Source of the DNA: Variovorax boronicumulans | GTDB taxonomy: Bacteria; Pseudomonadota; Gammaproteobacteria; Burkholderiales; Burkholderiaceae_C | Direction: 5' to 3' | DNA: 64,000 bases | Assembly (NCBI RefSeq): GCF_019352895.1 | Contig: NZ_JAAAFX010000014.1 | Span: 186,001-250,000 of the forward strand | Program-made: the position numbers and the translations under genes | The notes under the pieces: generated by a model | The model's database searches: none | Told to the model about the DNA's origin: nothing | The model's input: only the letters and a program-made list of their open reading frames with translations | Part shown: positions 1-9,746 of the stretch, piece after piece | Layout of the letters: each line of letters opens with the position of its first letter | Position numbering within the stretch: position 1 is the stretch's first letter

Positions 1-1746
1 AACGTGTCGCGCACGGGCGGCCACCTGAGCTCGAACCTGGGCACCGTGGAGCTCACGGTCGCGCTGCACCACGTGTTCAACACGCCGCACGATCGGCTGG
101 TGTGGGACGTGGGCCATCAGACCTACCCGCACAAGATCCTCACCGGCCGGCGCGAACGCATGCCGACGCTGCGCCAGCAAGGCGGCATCTCGGGCTTTCC
201 GCAGCGCGCCGAGAGCGAGTACGACACCTTCGGCACCGCCCATTCGTCGACCAGCATCTCGGCCGCGCTCGGCATGGCGATGGCGGCCAAGCAGAAGGGC
301 GAGGACCGCCACGCCGTGGCGATCATCGGCGACGGTGCGCTGACCGCGGGCATGGCCTTCGAGGCGCTCAACAACGCGGGCGTGTCGGACTGCAAGCTGC
401 TGGTGATCCTGAACGACAACGACATGTCGATCAGCCCGCCCGTGGGTGCGCTCAACCGCTACCTCGCGCAACTGATGAGCGGCAACTTCTACGCCGCCGC
501 GAAGAACGTGGGCAAGAGCGTGCTGCGCGCCGCGCCGCCGCTGTTCGAGCTCGCCAAGCGCTTCGAGCAGCATGCCAAGGGCATGGTGGTGCCGGCCACG
601 CTGTTCGAGCAGTTCGGCTTCAACTACGTGGGCCCGATCGACGGCCACGACATCGATTCGCTGGTGCCCACGCTGGAGAACCTCAAGCAGCTCGACGGCC
701 CGCAGTTCCTTCACGTCGTGACCAAGAAGGGCCAGGGCTACAAGCTGGCCGAGGCCGACCCGGTGGCCTACCACGGCCCGGGCAAGTTCGATCCGCAGGT
801 CGGCCTGGTCAAGTCGACCACCGTTGCCAAGCAGACCTTCACGCAGGTCTTCGGCCAGTGGCTGTGCGACATGGCGGCCCAGGACGGGCGCCTGGTCGGC
901 ATCACGCCCGCGATGCGCGAAGGCTCGGGCATGGTGGAGTTCGAGAAGAAGTTTCCGGCTCGCTACTACGACGTGGGCATCGCCGAGCAGCATGCCGTGA
1001 CCTTCGCGGCCGGCCTGGCCTGCGAAGGGCTCAAGCCGGTGGTCGCGATCTACTCGACCTTCCTGCAGCGCGCCTACGACCAGCTGATCCACGACGTGGC
1101 GATCCAGAACCTGCCGGTGGTGTTCGCGCTCGACCGCGCGGGCCTGGTGGGCGCCGACGGTGCCACGCACGCGGGCGCCTACGACATCCCCTTCCTGCGC
1201 TGCATTCCCAACATGAGCATCGCGTGTCCGGCCGACGAGCGCGAATGCCGCCAGCTGCTGACCAGCGCCTACGAACAGAACCACCCGGTGGCGGTGCGCT
1301 ACCCGCGCGGTGCGGGGGCTGGCACGCTGCCCAACCTCACGCTCGACGCCCTGCCTTTGGGCAGGGGCGAAATCCGCCGCGAAGGCCGGCGCATCGCGAT
1401 CCTGGCGTTTGGCTCGCTGCTGTATCCCGCGTTGAAGGCGGCCGAGTCGCTTGACGCGACCGTGCTCAACATGCGCTGGGCCAAGCCGCTCGACGTCGAA
1501 CTGCTGCTGCAGGTCGCCGCCACGCACGACGCTTTCGTCACGCTGGAAGAGGGTGCCATCATGGGCGGCGCAGGCAGTGCGGTGCTCGAGGCGCTGCAGG
1601 CCGCGAAGCTGCAGAAGCCGGTGCTGCAACTGGGCTTGCCCGACGTGTTCATCGAGCATGGCGATCCGGCCAAGCTGCTGGCGGGCATCGGGCTCGACGC
1701 GGCGGGCATCGAGCAGTCGATCGCGGACCGCTTCGGCCGCGCCTGA
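1..1746 (+). CDS. dxs: 1-deoxy-D-xylulose-5-phosphate synthase, 5'-truncated by window edge
   Basis: Thiamine-diphosphate enzyme that condenses pyruvate with glyceraldehyde-3-phosphate to DXP, the entry step of the MEP isoprenoid pathway; cytoplasmic. The frame is open from base 1, so the start lies outside; about 580 residues are visible against a usual 620-640, so roughly the first 40-50 are missing. The visible part opens in SRTGGHLSSNLGTVELTVAL, a conserved N-terminal DXS segment. The ThDP/Mg motif GDGALTAG...NDNDMSI, the catalytic GIAEQHAVTFAAG stretch and the DRAGLVGADGATHAG block are all present, so nothing suggests decay. The next gene is convergent (livF). The identity is secure from family motifs; regulation is not visible here. 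Confidence 0.97.
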   Translation, partial: NVSRTGGHLSSNLGTVELTVALHHVFNTPHDRLVWDVGHQTYPHKILTGRRERMPTLRQQGGISGFPQRAESEYDTFGTAHSSTSISAALGMAMAAKQKGEDRHAVAIIGDGALTAGMAFEALNNAGVSDCKLLVILNDNDMSISPPVGALNRYLAQLMSGNFYAAAKNVGKSVLRAAPPLFELAKRFEQHAKGMVVPATLFEQFGFNYVGPIDGHDIDSLVPTLENLKQLDGPQFLHVVTKKGQGYKLAEADPVAYHGPGKFDPQVGLVKSTTVAKQTFTQVFGQWLCDMAAQDGRLVGITPAMREGSGMVEFEKKFPARYYDVGIAEQHAVTFAAGLACEGLKPVVAIYSTFLQRAYDQLIHDVAIQNLPVVFALDRAGLVGADGATHAGAYDIPFLRCIPNMSIACPADERECRQLLTSAYEQNHPVAVRYPRGAGAGTLPNLTLDALPLGRGEIRREGRRIAILAFGSLLYPALKAAESLDATVLNMRWAKPLDVELLLQVAATHDAFVTLEEGAIMGGAGSAVLEALQAAKLQKPVLQLGLPDVFIEHGDPAKLLAGIGLDAAGIEQSIADRFGRA

Positions 1747-1749
1747 TCT

Positions 1750-1915
1750 GGTTTTTCTCCTTCGCCGCCGGGGCAGGGAGAAACACCCGACGCGTCTTTG
1801 TCTTGCTCCTTCCCCCTCTGGGGGAAGGTTGGGATGGGGGCTTGCGGCGACAGAGACGCCAAGGCGTTTCGAAGGCCGCACGCCCCCACCCCGCCCCCGG
1901 CGGGGGAAACACCCG
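1750..1915. repeat. GC-rich intergenic hairpin repeat between convergent dxs and livF
   Basis: This gap holds no gene but several nested inverted repeats. The clearest is CCTTCCCCC-TCT-GGGGGAAGG at 1808-1828, a perfect 9-bp stem with a 3-nt loop, followed by GTTGGGATGGGGGC. A looser TTCTCC...GGGAGAA pair (about 1755-1780) and a CCCCC/GGGGG pair (about 1892-1907) flank it. Elements with a CTCC-TTCCCCC-GGGGGAAGG-TTGGGATGGGGG look are common intergenic repeats in related genomes (recalled, not searched). It may also act as a bidirectional terminator for the two converging genes. Confidence 0.6.
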
Positions 1916-1921
1916 GAGACC

Positions 1922-2649
<728 letters not shown>

Positions 2650-2653
<4 letters not shown>

Positions 2654-3453
2654 GCCGCGGTCTCCTGGTCGTTCGTGGCTTCGTCGTCTTCGCGGCCGAG
2701 GTAGGCCTCGATCACCTGCGGGTCGTTGCGGATCTGGTCGGGGCCGCCGCGCGCGATGATGCGGCCGAAGTTCAGCACCGCGATCTGCTGGCACAGGCCC
2801 ATCACGAAGCGCATGTCGTGCTCGATCATGAACACCGTGAAGCCGCGCGCCGCGATGTTCTCGATCTCGACCATCAGCTCGCTCTTCTCGGTGCTGTTCA
2901 TGCCGGCCACCGGCTCGTCGAGCAGCAGCAGCGTGGGCTCGGTGGCCAGCGCGCGCGCCAGCTCCAGCTTGCGCTGGTCGCCGTACGAGAGGTTGTCGGC
3001 CACGTCGTGCGCCTTGTGGTCCAGCTTGACCCAGCTGAGCAGTTCACGCGCACGGTCACGCGCGCGCTTCTCCTCGCTGCGGAACAGGCCCGAGCCGGCC
3101 AGCAGCCCCAGCGGGCCGTAGCGAAGCTTGGCGTCCATGCCCACGGTCACGTTCTCCAGCAGCGACATCTCCTTGAAGATGCGGATGTTCTGGAAGGTGC
3201 GCGCGATGCCGCCGCGCGTGATCTGGAAGGGCTTGCGGCCCGCCAGGTCCCGGCCTTCGAAATGGATGGTGCCGCTGGTGGTCGGCAAGAGGCCGGTGAT
3301 CAGGTTGAACACCGTCGTCTTGCCGGCACCGTTGGGGCCGATCAGGCCGAAGATGCCGCCCTTGGGGATGTCGAGGTTCACGTCCTGCAGGACCTTGAGT
3401 CCGCCGAAGTGCCGCGACACGTTCTTCAATGTGAGCAGGTTGTTGTCGCTCAT
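2650..3453 (-). CDS. livG: Branched-chain amino acid ABC transporter, ATP-binding protein LivG
   Basis: First ATPase of the Liv-type importer, 267 residues. Walker A GPNGAGKTT, the LivG-type insertion between Q-loop and signature (AKLRYGPLGLLAGSGLFRSEEKRA), signature LSYGDQRKLELARAL and Walker B LLLLDEPVAGMN are visible. It ends in a short acidic tail (GREDDEATNDQETAA). The ATG of MSDNNLLTL overlaps the livM stop by 4 bases, and its own stop overlaps the livF start, indicating translational coupling. It pairs with LivF as a heterodimer below the LivHM channel. Confidence 0.95.
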
Positions 3454-4313
3454 GCTGCGCTCCCCTTGCGGCCGAACCACTGGCGGATGCGTGCCGGGTC
3501 CCAGATGCCCTTGGGCAGGAACAGCACGATCAGCACCAGGATGAAGCCGTTGACCACCAGGCGGAAGGCGCCCAGGCCACGCAGCGTTTCCGGCAGCAGC
3601 GTGAGGATGGTGCCACCCAGCACCGGGCCCGTGAGGCTGCCGATGCCGCCCAGGATCGCCATCGTGAGGATGTCGACCGCGCGGTTGAAGCCGTACTCGG
3701 CCGGGCCGATGAAGAAGGTCAGGTGTGCGTTGAGCGTGCCCGCCAGGCCGGCGATGGCGCCGCCCAGCACGAAGGCCAGCATCTTGTGGCCCGCCACGTC
3801 GATGCCCATCAGGCCCGCGGCGGTCTCGTCTTCCTTGATCGCCTCGAACGCGCGGCCGACCTTGGAGCGGCGGATGCGCCACAGCACCAGGATCGTGAGC
3901 ACCAGCGCCAGCGCCACGTGCCACCACTGCGTGGATTGCGGAATGCCGTTGAGCCCCAGCGCGCCGCCCGTGAGCGATTCGACGTTGAGGATGGTGATGC
4001 GCACCACCTCGCCGAAGGCCAGCGTGGCCATCGCGAGGTAGACGCCCGACAGCCGCAGCGTGGGCTTGCCGATGAGGAAGGCGACCAGCGCCGGCGCGGC
4101 CATGCCCGCGGCGATGGCCACCGGGAAGGGCACGCCGTAGTTGAGCGTGAGGATCGAGGCGGTGTAGGCGCCGATGCCCATGAAGGCCGCGTTGGCCAGG
4201 GCCAGCATGCCGCAGGCCAGCGTGAGCCAGATCGAGAGGGCCAGCAGGCCGTTGATGCCCAGCGAGAGCACCAGGTTGCTGTAGACCGACCAGAAATTGT
4301 CGAGAGCTTCCAT
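3450..4313 (-). CDS. livM: Branched-chain amino acid ABC transporter, permease LivM
   Basis: Inner-membrane permease of the Liv system, 287 residues, with multiple hydrophobic helices and the family signatures IGAYTASIL and FEAIKEDETAAGLMGIDVAGHK (the cytoplasmic EAA-like loop contacting the ATPases). The tail GIWDPARIRQWFGRKGSAA is the expected basic end. Its stop overlaps the livG start. This is a compact LivM lacking the long N-terminal extension seen in some enterobacterial members. Identity is firm; substrate range is not determinable from sequence. Confidence 0.94.
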   Translation of the reverse strand: MEALDNFWSVYSNLVLSLGINGLLALSIWLTLACGMLALANAAFMGIGAYTASILTLNYGVPFPVAIAAGMAAPALVAFLIGKPTLRLSGVYLAMATLAFGEVVRITILNVESLTGGALGLNGIPQSTQWWHVALALVLTILVLWRIRRSKVGRAFEAIKEDETAAGLMGIDVAGHKMLAFVLGGAIAGLAGTLNAHLTFFIGPAEYGFNRAVDILTMAILGGIGSLTGPVLGGTILTLLPETLRGLGAFRLVVNGFILVLIVLFLPKGIWDPARIRQWFGRKGSAA

Positions 4314-4315
4314 GG

Positions 4316-5197
4316 TCAGACCTTGCGCTCCTTGAGCGAGCCGAACAGGCCCTTGGGGCGCACGAGCAGCACCAGGAACAGCAGGCCGAAGGCCACCGCG
4401 TCACGCATGTTGGAGCCCACGTAGGCCACCGACAGCACCTCGGCGAAACCGAGGAACAGGCCGCCCAGCAGCGCGCCGCGGATGTCGCCCATGCCGCCCA
4501 GGATGATCACCGCGATGCCCTTCTCGAGCATCGGCTGGCCCATCAGCGGGAACAGCGCATTGGAGTACAGGCCGATCAGCACGCCCGCCACGCCGCCCAG
4601 GCCCGCGGCCACGAAGGAGGTCAGGTAGAACAGGCCTTCGACGTTCACGCCGACCAGGTAGGCCGCCTTGGGCGATTCGGCGATGGCGCGCAGCGCGCGG
4701 CCGAGTTGCGTGCGCTGCAGCGACAGCATCAGCACGCCCATCAGCACGAAGGACGAGAGCACGATGCCCAGTTCGAGCACGGTCACGTGGATGCTGCCGA
4801 TCACCAGTGCGTCGTCGGGAATGGTGCCGGGCGGGAAGCGCAGGTTCTCCGCGCCGAAGATGCCCTGGATGCCGTTGTTCAGGATGATGGCCACGCCGAT
4901 GGTGGCGATCATCGGGATCAGGTGGGGCGCGTTGCGCTTGCGCAGCGGCTTGAGCACCAGCACGTCGATCACGAAGCCCACCACGCCGCAGAAGACGAAG
5001 GCGAAGGGCAGGCCGACCCACAGGGGCATGCCCGAGACGCGCATGAATTCGGCCGCGGCGTAGGCACCGACCATGAACACCGCGCCGTGCGAGAGGTTGA
5101 TGACGCCGAGCACGCCGAAGATGAGTGTGAAGCCGAGCGCGAAGAGTGCGTAGACGCACCCCAGCGACAGGGCATTGACAAGCTGCTGATCGAGCAC
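4316..5197 (-). CDS. livH: Branched-chain amino acid ABC transporter, permease LivH
   Basis: Partner permease of LivM, 293 residues, opening with the typical LivH N-terminus MLDQQLVNALSLGCVYALFALGFTLIFGVLGVINLSHG (quoted in pieces: LSLGCVYALFALGFTLIF, GVLGVINLSHG). The coupling loop LRAIAESPKAAYLVGVNVE is present. The start codon is GTG, with a GGAAG about six bases upstream; no better ATG is available. It begins 120 bases after the livK stop, behind a strong terminator-like hairpin, so it is probably transcribed at lower level by read-through from livK. Confidence 0.94.
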   Translation of the reverse strand: MLDQQLVNALSLGCVYALFALGFTLIFGVLGVINLSHGAVFMVGAYAAAEFMRVSGMPLWVGLPFAFVFCGVVGFVIDVLVLKPLRKRNAPHLIPMIATIGVAIILNNGIQGIFGAENLRFPPGTIPDDALVIGSIHVTVLELGIVLSSFVLMGVLMLSLQRTQLGRALRAIAESPKAAYLVGVNVEGLFYLTSFVAAGLGGVAGVLIGLYSNALFPLMGQPMLEKGIAVIILGGMGDIRGALLGGLFLGFAEVLSVAYVGSNMRDAVAFGLLFLVLLVRPKGLFGSLKERKV

Positions 5198-5240
5198 GAT
5201 GGGCTTCCGTCAGGCCGCGGGCAGGGCGCGCCGCGGCAAA

Positions 5241-5273
5241 TCAATAAAAGAAAACGGCGCAGAGGTCTGCGCC
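5241..5273 (-). terminator. Intrinsic terminator/attenuator between livK and livHMGF
   Basis: Read on the minus strand: GGCGCAGA-CC-TCTGCGCC, a perfect 8-bp stem with a 2-base centre (5256-5273 on the plus strand), followed at once by GTTTTCTTTTATTG, a U-rich tract. It lies about 45 bases past the livK stop and 43 bases before livH. Its position suggests partial termination that sets a high ratio of binding protein to transporter. Confidence 0.8.
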
Positions 5274-5317
5274 ATTGCGGGGAACAGGGCGGGCCGCGCG
5301 GTCCGCCATCGAGAGGC

Positions 5318-6472
5318 TTACTTCTCGATCACGAACTGCGTGCCGCGCGACACGCTCACGATGGCCTTCTGCTGCGCGTCGTAGCCGGCGGGCTTGCCGG
5401 CCTTGTCCTTGGCGCGTGCGAAGGTGAAGGCGCCGGTGGCACCGGTCCACTTCACGTTGGGCAGCGCGTCGCGCAGGGCGCTGCGGTCGGCTGCCAGGTT
5501 GCCCGACAGCTTCACGCCCTTGAGCGCCTGGGCCACCACGTACAGGCCGTCGTAGGCCTGGGCCGCGAACTGGTCGGGCGCGGCCTTGAACTTGTCGTTG
5601 TAGGCCTTCTGGAACTTGGTGTTCTCGGCCGTGGCGTTGCTGGCCGACCAGGGGCTGCCGACGTACAGGTTGTCCGAGCTGCCCTTGGCCAGTTCGAAGA
5701 TCTTGGTCGAGTTCATGCCGTTGCCGCCGATGATCGGCACGTTCAGGCCGAGCTGGCGGGCCTGCACCATCACCGGCGCGCCTTCGGCGAGCAGCGCCGA
5801 CAGCACGATCGCGTCGGGGTTGGTGGCCTTGATCTTGGTCAGCTGGGCCTTGAAGTCCACGTCGCCCTTGGCGAAGGTCTCGGTGGTGGTCACAGGCAGC
5901 TTCAGGTCTTCGAGGGCCTTCTTGAAGTTGTCGTAGCCGCTCTTGGTGAACACGTCGTCGTTGCCGTAGAGCACCGCGACCTTCTTCACGTTGGCGTGCT
6001 TGATCGCCACGCGCAGCGTTTCGGGCAGCACATCGGCCTCGGTCACCGAGTTGCGGAAGATGTAGTCGCCGATCGAGGTGATGCCGTCGGCCGTGTTCGA
6101 GGTGCCGAAGGCCACGGTCTTCGAGGCCTGGGCGATCGGGTCGGCCGCCTGGGCCGAGTTCGACAGCGTGGGGCCGAAGGTCATCAGGACCTTGTCCTGG
6201 AAAATGAGTTTCTTGAAGACGTTGATCGCGTCTTCCTTCTTGCCTTGCTCGTCTTCGATGGCGAGCACGATCTTGTCGCCGTTGATGCCGCCGGCGGCAT
6301 TGATCTCGTCGGCTGCCAGCTGGAAGCCGTTGCGGATGGCCGAACCGTACTGGGCGGCACCGCCCGACAGGGCAGCGGCCACGCCGATCTTGATGTCGGC
6401 GGCCTGGGCGCCGAAGGCGGTGGCTGCGGCGAGCGCGAGCAATGCGGGCTTGAAGGAAATGAGGTTTCTCAT
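5318..6472 (-). CDS. Periplasmic branched-chain amino acid-type binding protein (LivK family)
   Basis: Substrate receptor of the adjacent LivHMGF importer, 384 residues. Signal peptide MRNLISFKPALLALAAATAFGAQA-A, then the type I periplasmic binding fold beginning ADIKIGVAAALSGGAAQYG. ANF-receptor features such as DEINAAGGINGDKI, VLYGNDDVFTKSGY and AQAYDGLYVVAQAL support the family. The start is placed at 6472 because the signal peptide begins there; a possible start at 6511 would put 13 non-signal residues in front. A divergent promoter region separates it from the TRAP binding-protein gene. Ligand could be Leu/Ile/Val or another amino acid or aromatic acid. Confidence 0.92.
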   Translation of the reverse strand: MRNLISFKPALLALAAATAFGAQAADIKIGVAAALSGGAAQYGSAIRNGFQLAADEINAAGGINGDKIVLAIEDEQGKKEDAINVFKKLIFQDKVLMTFGPTLSNSAQAADPIAQASKTVAFGTSNTADGITSIGDYIFRNSVTEADVLPETLRVAIKHANVKKVAVLYGNDDVFTKSGYDNFKKALEDLKLPVTTTETFAKGDVDFKAQLTKIKATNPDAIVLSALLAEGAPVMVQARQLGLNVPIIGGNGMNSTKIFELAKGSSDNLYVGSPWSASNATAENTKFQKAYNDKFKAAPDQFAAQAYDGLYVVAQALKGVKLSGNLAADRSALRDALPNVKWTGATGAFTFARAKDKAGKPAGYDAQQKAIVSVSRGTQFVIEK

Positions 6473-6690
6473 GAGAGGGCCGTTGTCAGGGAGGTATAAG
6501 GGCGGTCTCACATTTTATGCCTCTCGCCCGCGGACCGCTGCGCGGGTGCGGCGCCCGAGTTGCGGTGCCGCAGGGTAAACCCCCCGCCGAACACTGTAAG
6601 TGCGTTTTTACAATCGCCCGGGCTGACACCCCAGTCGCCGATGCGGTCATGAGCCGCGTGCCGTTATTTTCAAAGAACCCGGAGTTGTCC
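6473..6690. promoter_or_regulatory. Divergent intergenic region livK / dctP
   Basis: The 218 bases hold no gene. The best promoter element is a plus-strand -10-like TACAAT at 6609-6614 within TGTAAGTGCGTTTTTACA, itself an inverted repeat (TGTAA...TTACA, 6595-6612); no good -35 is seen. GGAG at 6681-6684 is the ribosome-binding site of the plus-strand gene. The minus-strand promoter for livK was not located. Confidence 0.4.
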
Positions 6691-7773
6691 ATGGATCGTC
6701 GTTCCCTCATCAAAAACGCTGGCATCGCGGGCGTCCTGGCTGCAGGCATCGCGCCTGCGGTTCATGCCCAGGCCGCAGTGCGCTGGCGTCTCGCTTCGAG
6801 CTTTCCCCGGTCCCTGGACACCATCTTCGGCAGCGCCGAAATGCTCTCGAAGACCGTCAAGGCCCTGTCGGGCGGCAAGTTCGAGATCACCGCGCACCCG
6901 GCCGGCGAACTGATGCCCGCCTTCGGCGTGGTCGATGCGCTGCAGGGCGACACCATCGAGATGGCGCAGAGCGCCGCCTACTACTTCACCGGCAAGGACC
7001 CGATCTTCGCCTTCAGCTGCGCCGTGCCCTTCGGCCTGACCGCTCGCCAGAACGATTCCTGGAAGGAATACGGCAACGGCCGCAAGCTGCTCGATGCCTT
7101 CTTCGCGCAGTACAACTTCCGCACCGCCAGCGCCGGCAACACCGGCACGCAGATGGGTGGCTGGTATCGCAAGGAAATCAAGACCGTGGCCGACCTCAAG
7201 GGCCTGAAGATGCGCATGGGCGGCGGCGTGTTCGGCGAATCGATGGCCAAGCTTGGCGTGATCTCGCAGAACATGCCCGCAGGCGACGTGTACCAGGCGC
7301 TCGAAAAGGGCACGCTGGATGCGGCCGAGTTCGTCGGCCCCTACGACGACCTGAAGCTGGGCTTCAACAAGGTCGCGCCCTTCTACTACTACCCCGGCTG
7401 GTGGGAAGGCGGCGCCGACCTCGAGTTCTTCATCAACAACAAGGCCTTCGCCAAGCTGTCGGACGAGAACAAGGCCATCCTGGATGCCGCCACCAAGGTT
7501 GCGGCCCGCGACATGACGGCCAAGTACGACGCCTACAACCCGGTGGCGCTGAAGAAGCTGGTGGCCGACAAGACCCAGCTCAAGGCCTTCCCGAAGGCCG
7601 TGATGGACGCCGGCTTCAAGACCGCCATGGAAGTCTTCGCCGAGCATGAAGCCAAGTCGCCGGAGTTCAAGAAGATCCACCAGGACATGCGCACCTTCCA
7701 GCGCGATCAGATCCTGTGGAACCGCTTCTCCGAATTCCCGTTCAATCAGTACATGAACGGCGTGAAGGTCTGA
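6691..7773 (+). CDS. dctP: TRAP transporter substrate-binding protein (DctP family)
   Basis: Periplasmic receptor for a TRAP transporter, 360 residues. It opens MDRRSLIKNAGIAGVLAAGI...VHAQA, a twin-arginine-type signal peptide, followed by VRWRLASSFPRSLDTIFGSAE. The DctP hallmark segment VADLKGLKMRMGGGVFGE and an AEFVGPYDDLKLGFNKVAPFYYYPGW block match the monocarboxylate/2-oxoacid branch of the family (TakP-like). Start chosen for the GGAG at 6681-6684 and the signal peptide. The permease genes lie downstream in the opposite orientation, ending toward this gene, so the operon is split. Confidence 0.93.
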   Translation: MDRRSLIKNAGIAGVLAAGIAPAVHAQAAVRWRLASSFPRSLDTIFGSAEMLSKTVKALSGGKFEITAHPAGELMPAFGVVDALQGDTIEMAQSAAYYFTGKDPIFAFSCAVPFGLTARQNDSWKEYGNGRKLLDAFFAQYNFRTASAGNTGTQMGGWYRKEIKTVADLKGLKMRMGGGVFGESMAKLGVISQNMPAGDVYQALEKGTLDAAEFVGPYDDLKLGFNKVAPFYYYPGWWEGGADLEFFINNKAFAKLSDENKAILDAATKVAARDMTAKYDAYNPVALKKLVADKTQLKAFPKAVMDAGFKTAMEVFAEHEAKSPEFKKIHQDMRTFQRDQILWNRFSEFPFNQYMNGVKV

Positions 7774-7809
7774 AGCCGGCGCCGGCCCTGGTGGGCGGCT
7801 CCAAAAGAA

Positions 7810-7835
7810 AAACCGCGCGATGCGCGGTTTTTTTT
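7810..7835. terminator. Bidirectional intrinsic terminator
   Basis: AAACCGCGC-GAT-GCGCGGTTT (7810-7830) is a perfect 9-bp stem with a 3-base loop, followed by a run of T to 7835 and preceded by AAAAG. It sits between the converging dctP and dctM stops and can end transcription from both sides. Confidence 0.93.
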
Positions 7836-7895
7836 CGTCTGCGGACAGCGCGGACGGCGCCGGAAAGCGAGGCGCCGAAGCGCCCCGGGTTCTGC

Positions 7896-9725
7896 TCAAG
7901 GCGTCTTGGGCTTGAGCGAGTCCTGCAGTGCCTTGAGCGGATCGTCGGCCGTCGCTTCGGGCGCTGCGGGCGAGGGCTCCGCGCTCGGCTCGGGCGCCGC
8001 GCCGCCTTCGGCCGGTGCCGCGGGTTCGGTGCTCGGTTCTTCGTTCGCACCGTAGCCGCCGTCGGTGCTGCTCTCCGGCTGCAGCTGCTCGCGCATCTGT
8101 TCGCCCACCTTGTCGAGGTCGTAGTTCTGCACCTTGTCCAGGCTGCCGGTGACCAGTCCCGGGAACGCGATCAGCACGCCCACCATCACCAGCTGGATCA
8201 GCACGAAGGGCACCGCGCCGCGGTAGATCTGCATGGTCGTGACCGGCTGCATGATCTTCTGCGTGACACGGTCGACATAGGGCTTCTCCGGCGCCACCGA
8301 GCGCAGGAAGAACAGCGCGAAGCCGAAGGGCGGGTGCATGAACGAGGTCTGCATGTTGACCGCCAGCAGCACGCCGAACCAGATCAGGTCGATGCCCAGC
8401 TTGTGCGCGACCGGCGCCAGCAGCGGCACCACGATGAAGGACAGCTCGAAGTAGTCGAGGAAGAAGGCCAGCACGAAGATCAGGATGTTCACCACGATCA
8501 GGAAACCCACCTGGCCGCCCGGCAGGCCGGTCAGCAGGTGCTCGACCCAGATCGGGCCGTCCGCCGCCTGGAAGACCAGGCCGAAGACGGTCGCGCCGAT
8601 CAGGATGAACATCACGAAGCTGCCCAGCTTGGTCGTGACCGTCAGCGCCTGCTTGAGCAGGTTCATGTCGAGGCGCTTGCGCGCCACGCCCATCACCAGC
8701 GCGCCGATCGCACCCATGGCGCCGCCCTCGGTCGGCGTGGCTACGCCCAGGAAGATGGTGCCCAGCACCAGGAAGATCAGCAGCAGCGGCGGGATCAGCA
8801 CGAAGGTCACGCGTTCGGCCAGGCGCGACAGCAGTTTCAGGCCGGTGAGCTTGTTGAAGACCGCGATCACGAAGGCCACGAAGGTGCCGCCGCACATCGC
8901 GACCACGACCTTCTCGTCGGTGGCGACGAAGGTGACTTCCTCGCCTTGCCACCAGGTGTGCAGCGCGGTCATGTTCTGCGCCAGCAGGATCGCGGCGATG
9001 GCCGAGATGGTCATCAGCACCACCAGCGACATGTAGCCGCCGCCGCCGTTGGGCTCGCGGTAGATGCGGGCCTCGGGCGGAAGCGCGGGCACGCGCTCGG
9101 GCTTGAAGATGGCCAGGAAGGCGACGTAGAGCACGTACAGGCCCACCAGCATGAAGGCCGGGAGGAAGGCGCCCTTGTACATGTCGCCGACGCTCTTGCC
9201 CAGCTGGTCGGCCATGATGATCAGCACCAGCGAGGGCGGGATGATCTGCGCCAGCGTGCCCGAGGCGGCGATCACGCCGGAGGCCATGCGCCGGTCGTAG
9301 CCGTAGCGCAGCATGATGGGCAGCGAGATCAGGCCCATCGAGATCACCGAGGCGGCGACCACGCCGGTGGTGGCGGCCAGCAGCGCGCCCACGAAGATCA
9401 CGGCCAGCGCCAGGCCGCCGCGCATCGGGCCGAAGACCTGGCCGACGGTGTCGAGCAGGTCCTCGGCCATGCCGCTTCGCTCCAGTATCAGCCCCATCAG
9501 GGTGAAGAAGGGAACGGCGAGCAGCGTGTCGTTGGCCATGATCCCGATGAGCCGCTGCGGCAGCCAGGCCATGACCGAGGACTGGAACACGCCCAGCTCG
9601 ATGCCGATGAAACCGAAGAACAGCCCGCAGGCGCCGAGGCTGAAGGCCACCGGGAAGCCCAGCAGCAGAAAGATGATCAGCCCCGCGAACATGATCGGGG
9701 CGAAATTGGCAGTGATGAATTCCAT
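7896..9725 (-). CDS. dctM: TRAP transporter large permease subunit (DctM family), enlarged
   Basis: Large membrane subunit of a TRAP transporter that couples substrate import to an ion gradient. At 609 residues it is well above the usual ~430. The core motifs are intact: GALLAATTGVVAASVISMGLISLP (in pieces, residues ~113-136), GVIAASGTLAQIIPPSLVL and LGVATPTEGGAMGAI. The extra length has two sources. An insert at residues ~220-305 (PPEARIYREPNGGGGYMSL... to ...NKLTGLKLLSR) seems to add two hydrophobic segments. A charged Pro/Ala/Glu-rich tail occupies the last ~60 residues (GANEEPSTEPAAPAEGG...). It is 21 bases downstream of dctQ in one operon. Confidence 0.93.
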   Translation of the reverse strand: MEFITANFAPIMFAGLIIFLLLGFPVAFSLGACGLFFGFIGIELGVFQSSVMAWLPQRLIGIMANDTLLAVPFFTLMGLILERSGMAEDLLDTVGQVFGPMRGGLALAVIFVGALLAATTGVVAASVISMGLISLPIMLRYGYDRRMASGVIAASGTLAQIIPPSLVLIIMADQLGKSVGDMYKGAFLPAFMLVGLYVLYVAFLAIFKPERVPALPPEARIYREPNGGGGYMSLVVLMTISAIAAILLAQNMTALHTWWQGEEVTFVATDEKVVVAMCGGTFVAFVIAVFNKLTGLKLLSRLAERVTFVLIPPLLLIFLVLGTIFLGVATPTEGGAMGAIGALVMGVARKRLDMNLLKQALTVTTKLGSFVMFILIGATVFGLVFQAADGPIWVEHLLTGLPGGQVGFLIVVNILIFVLAFFLDYFELSFIVVPLLAPVAHKLGIDLIWFGVLLAVNMQTSFMHPPFGFALFFLRSVAPEKPYVDRVTQKIMQPVTTMQIYRGAVPFVLIQLVMVGVLIAFPGLVTGSLDKVQNYDLDKVGEQMREQLQPESSTDGGYGANEEPSTEPAAPAEGGAAPEPSAEPSPAAPEATADDPLKALQDSLKPKTP

Positions 9726-9746
9726 GGTGTGTGCGTTGCGCTTCGT

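Noticed and set aside
102..1454. Long alternative-frame open reading frame over dxs
   Set aside because: Arg/Ala/Gly-rich translation typical of shadow frames in high-GC DNA; dxs frame carries clear family motifs.
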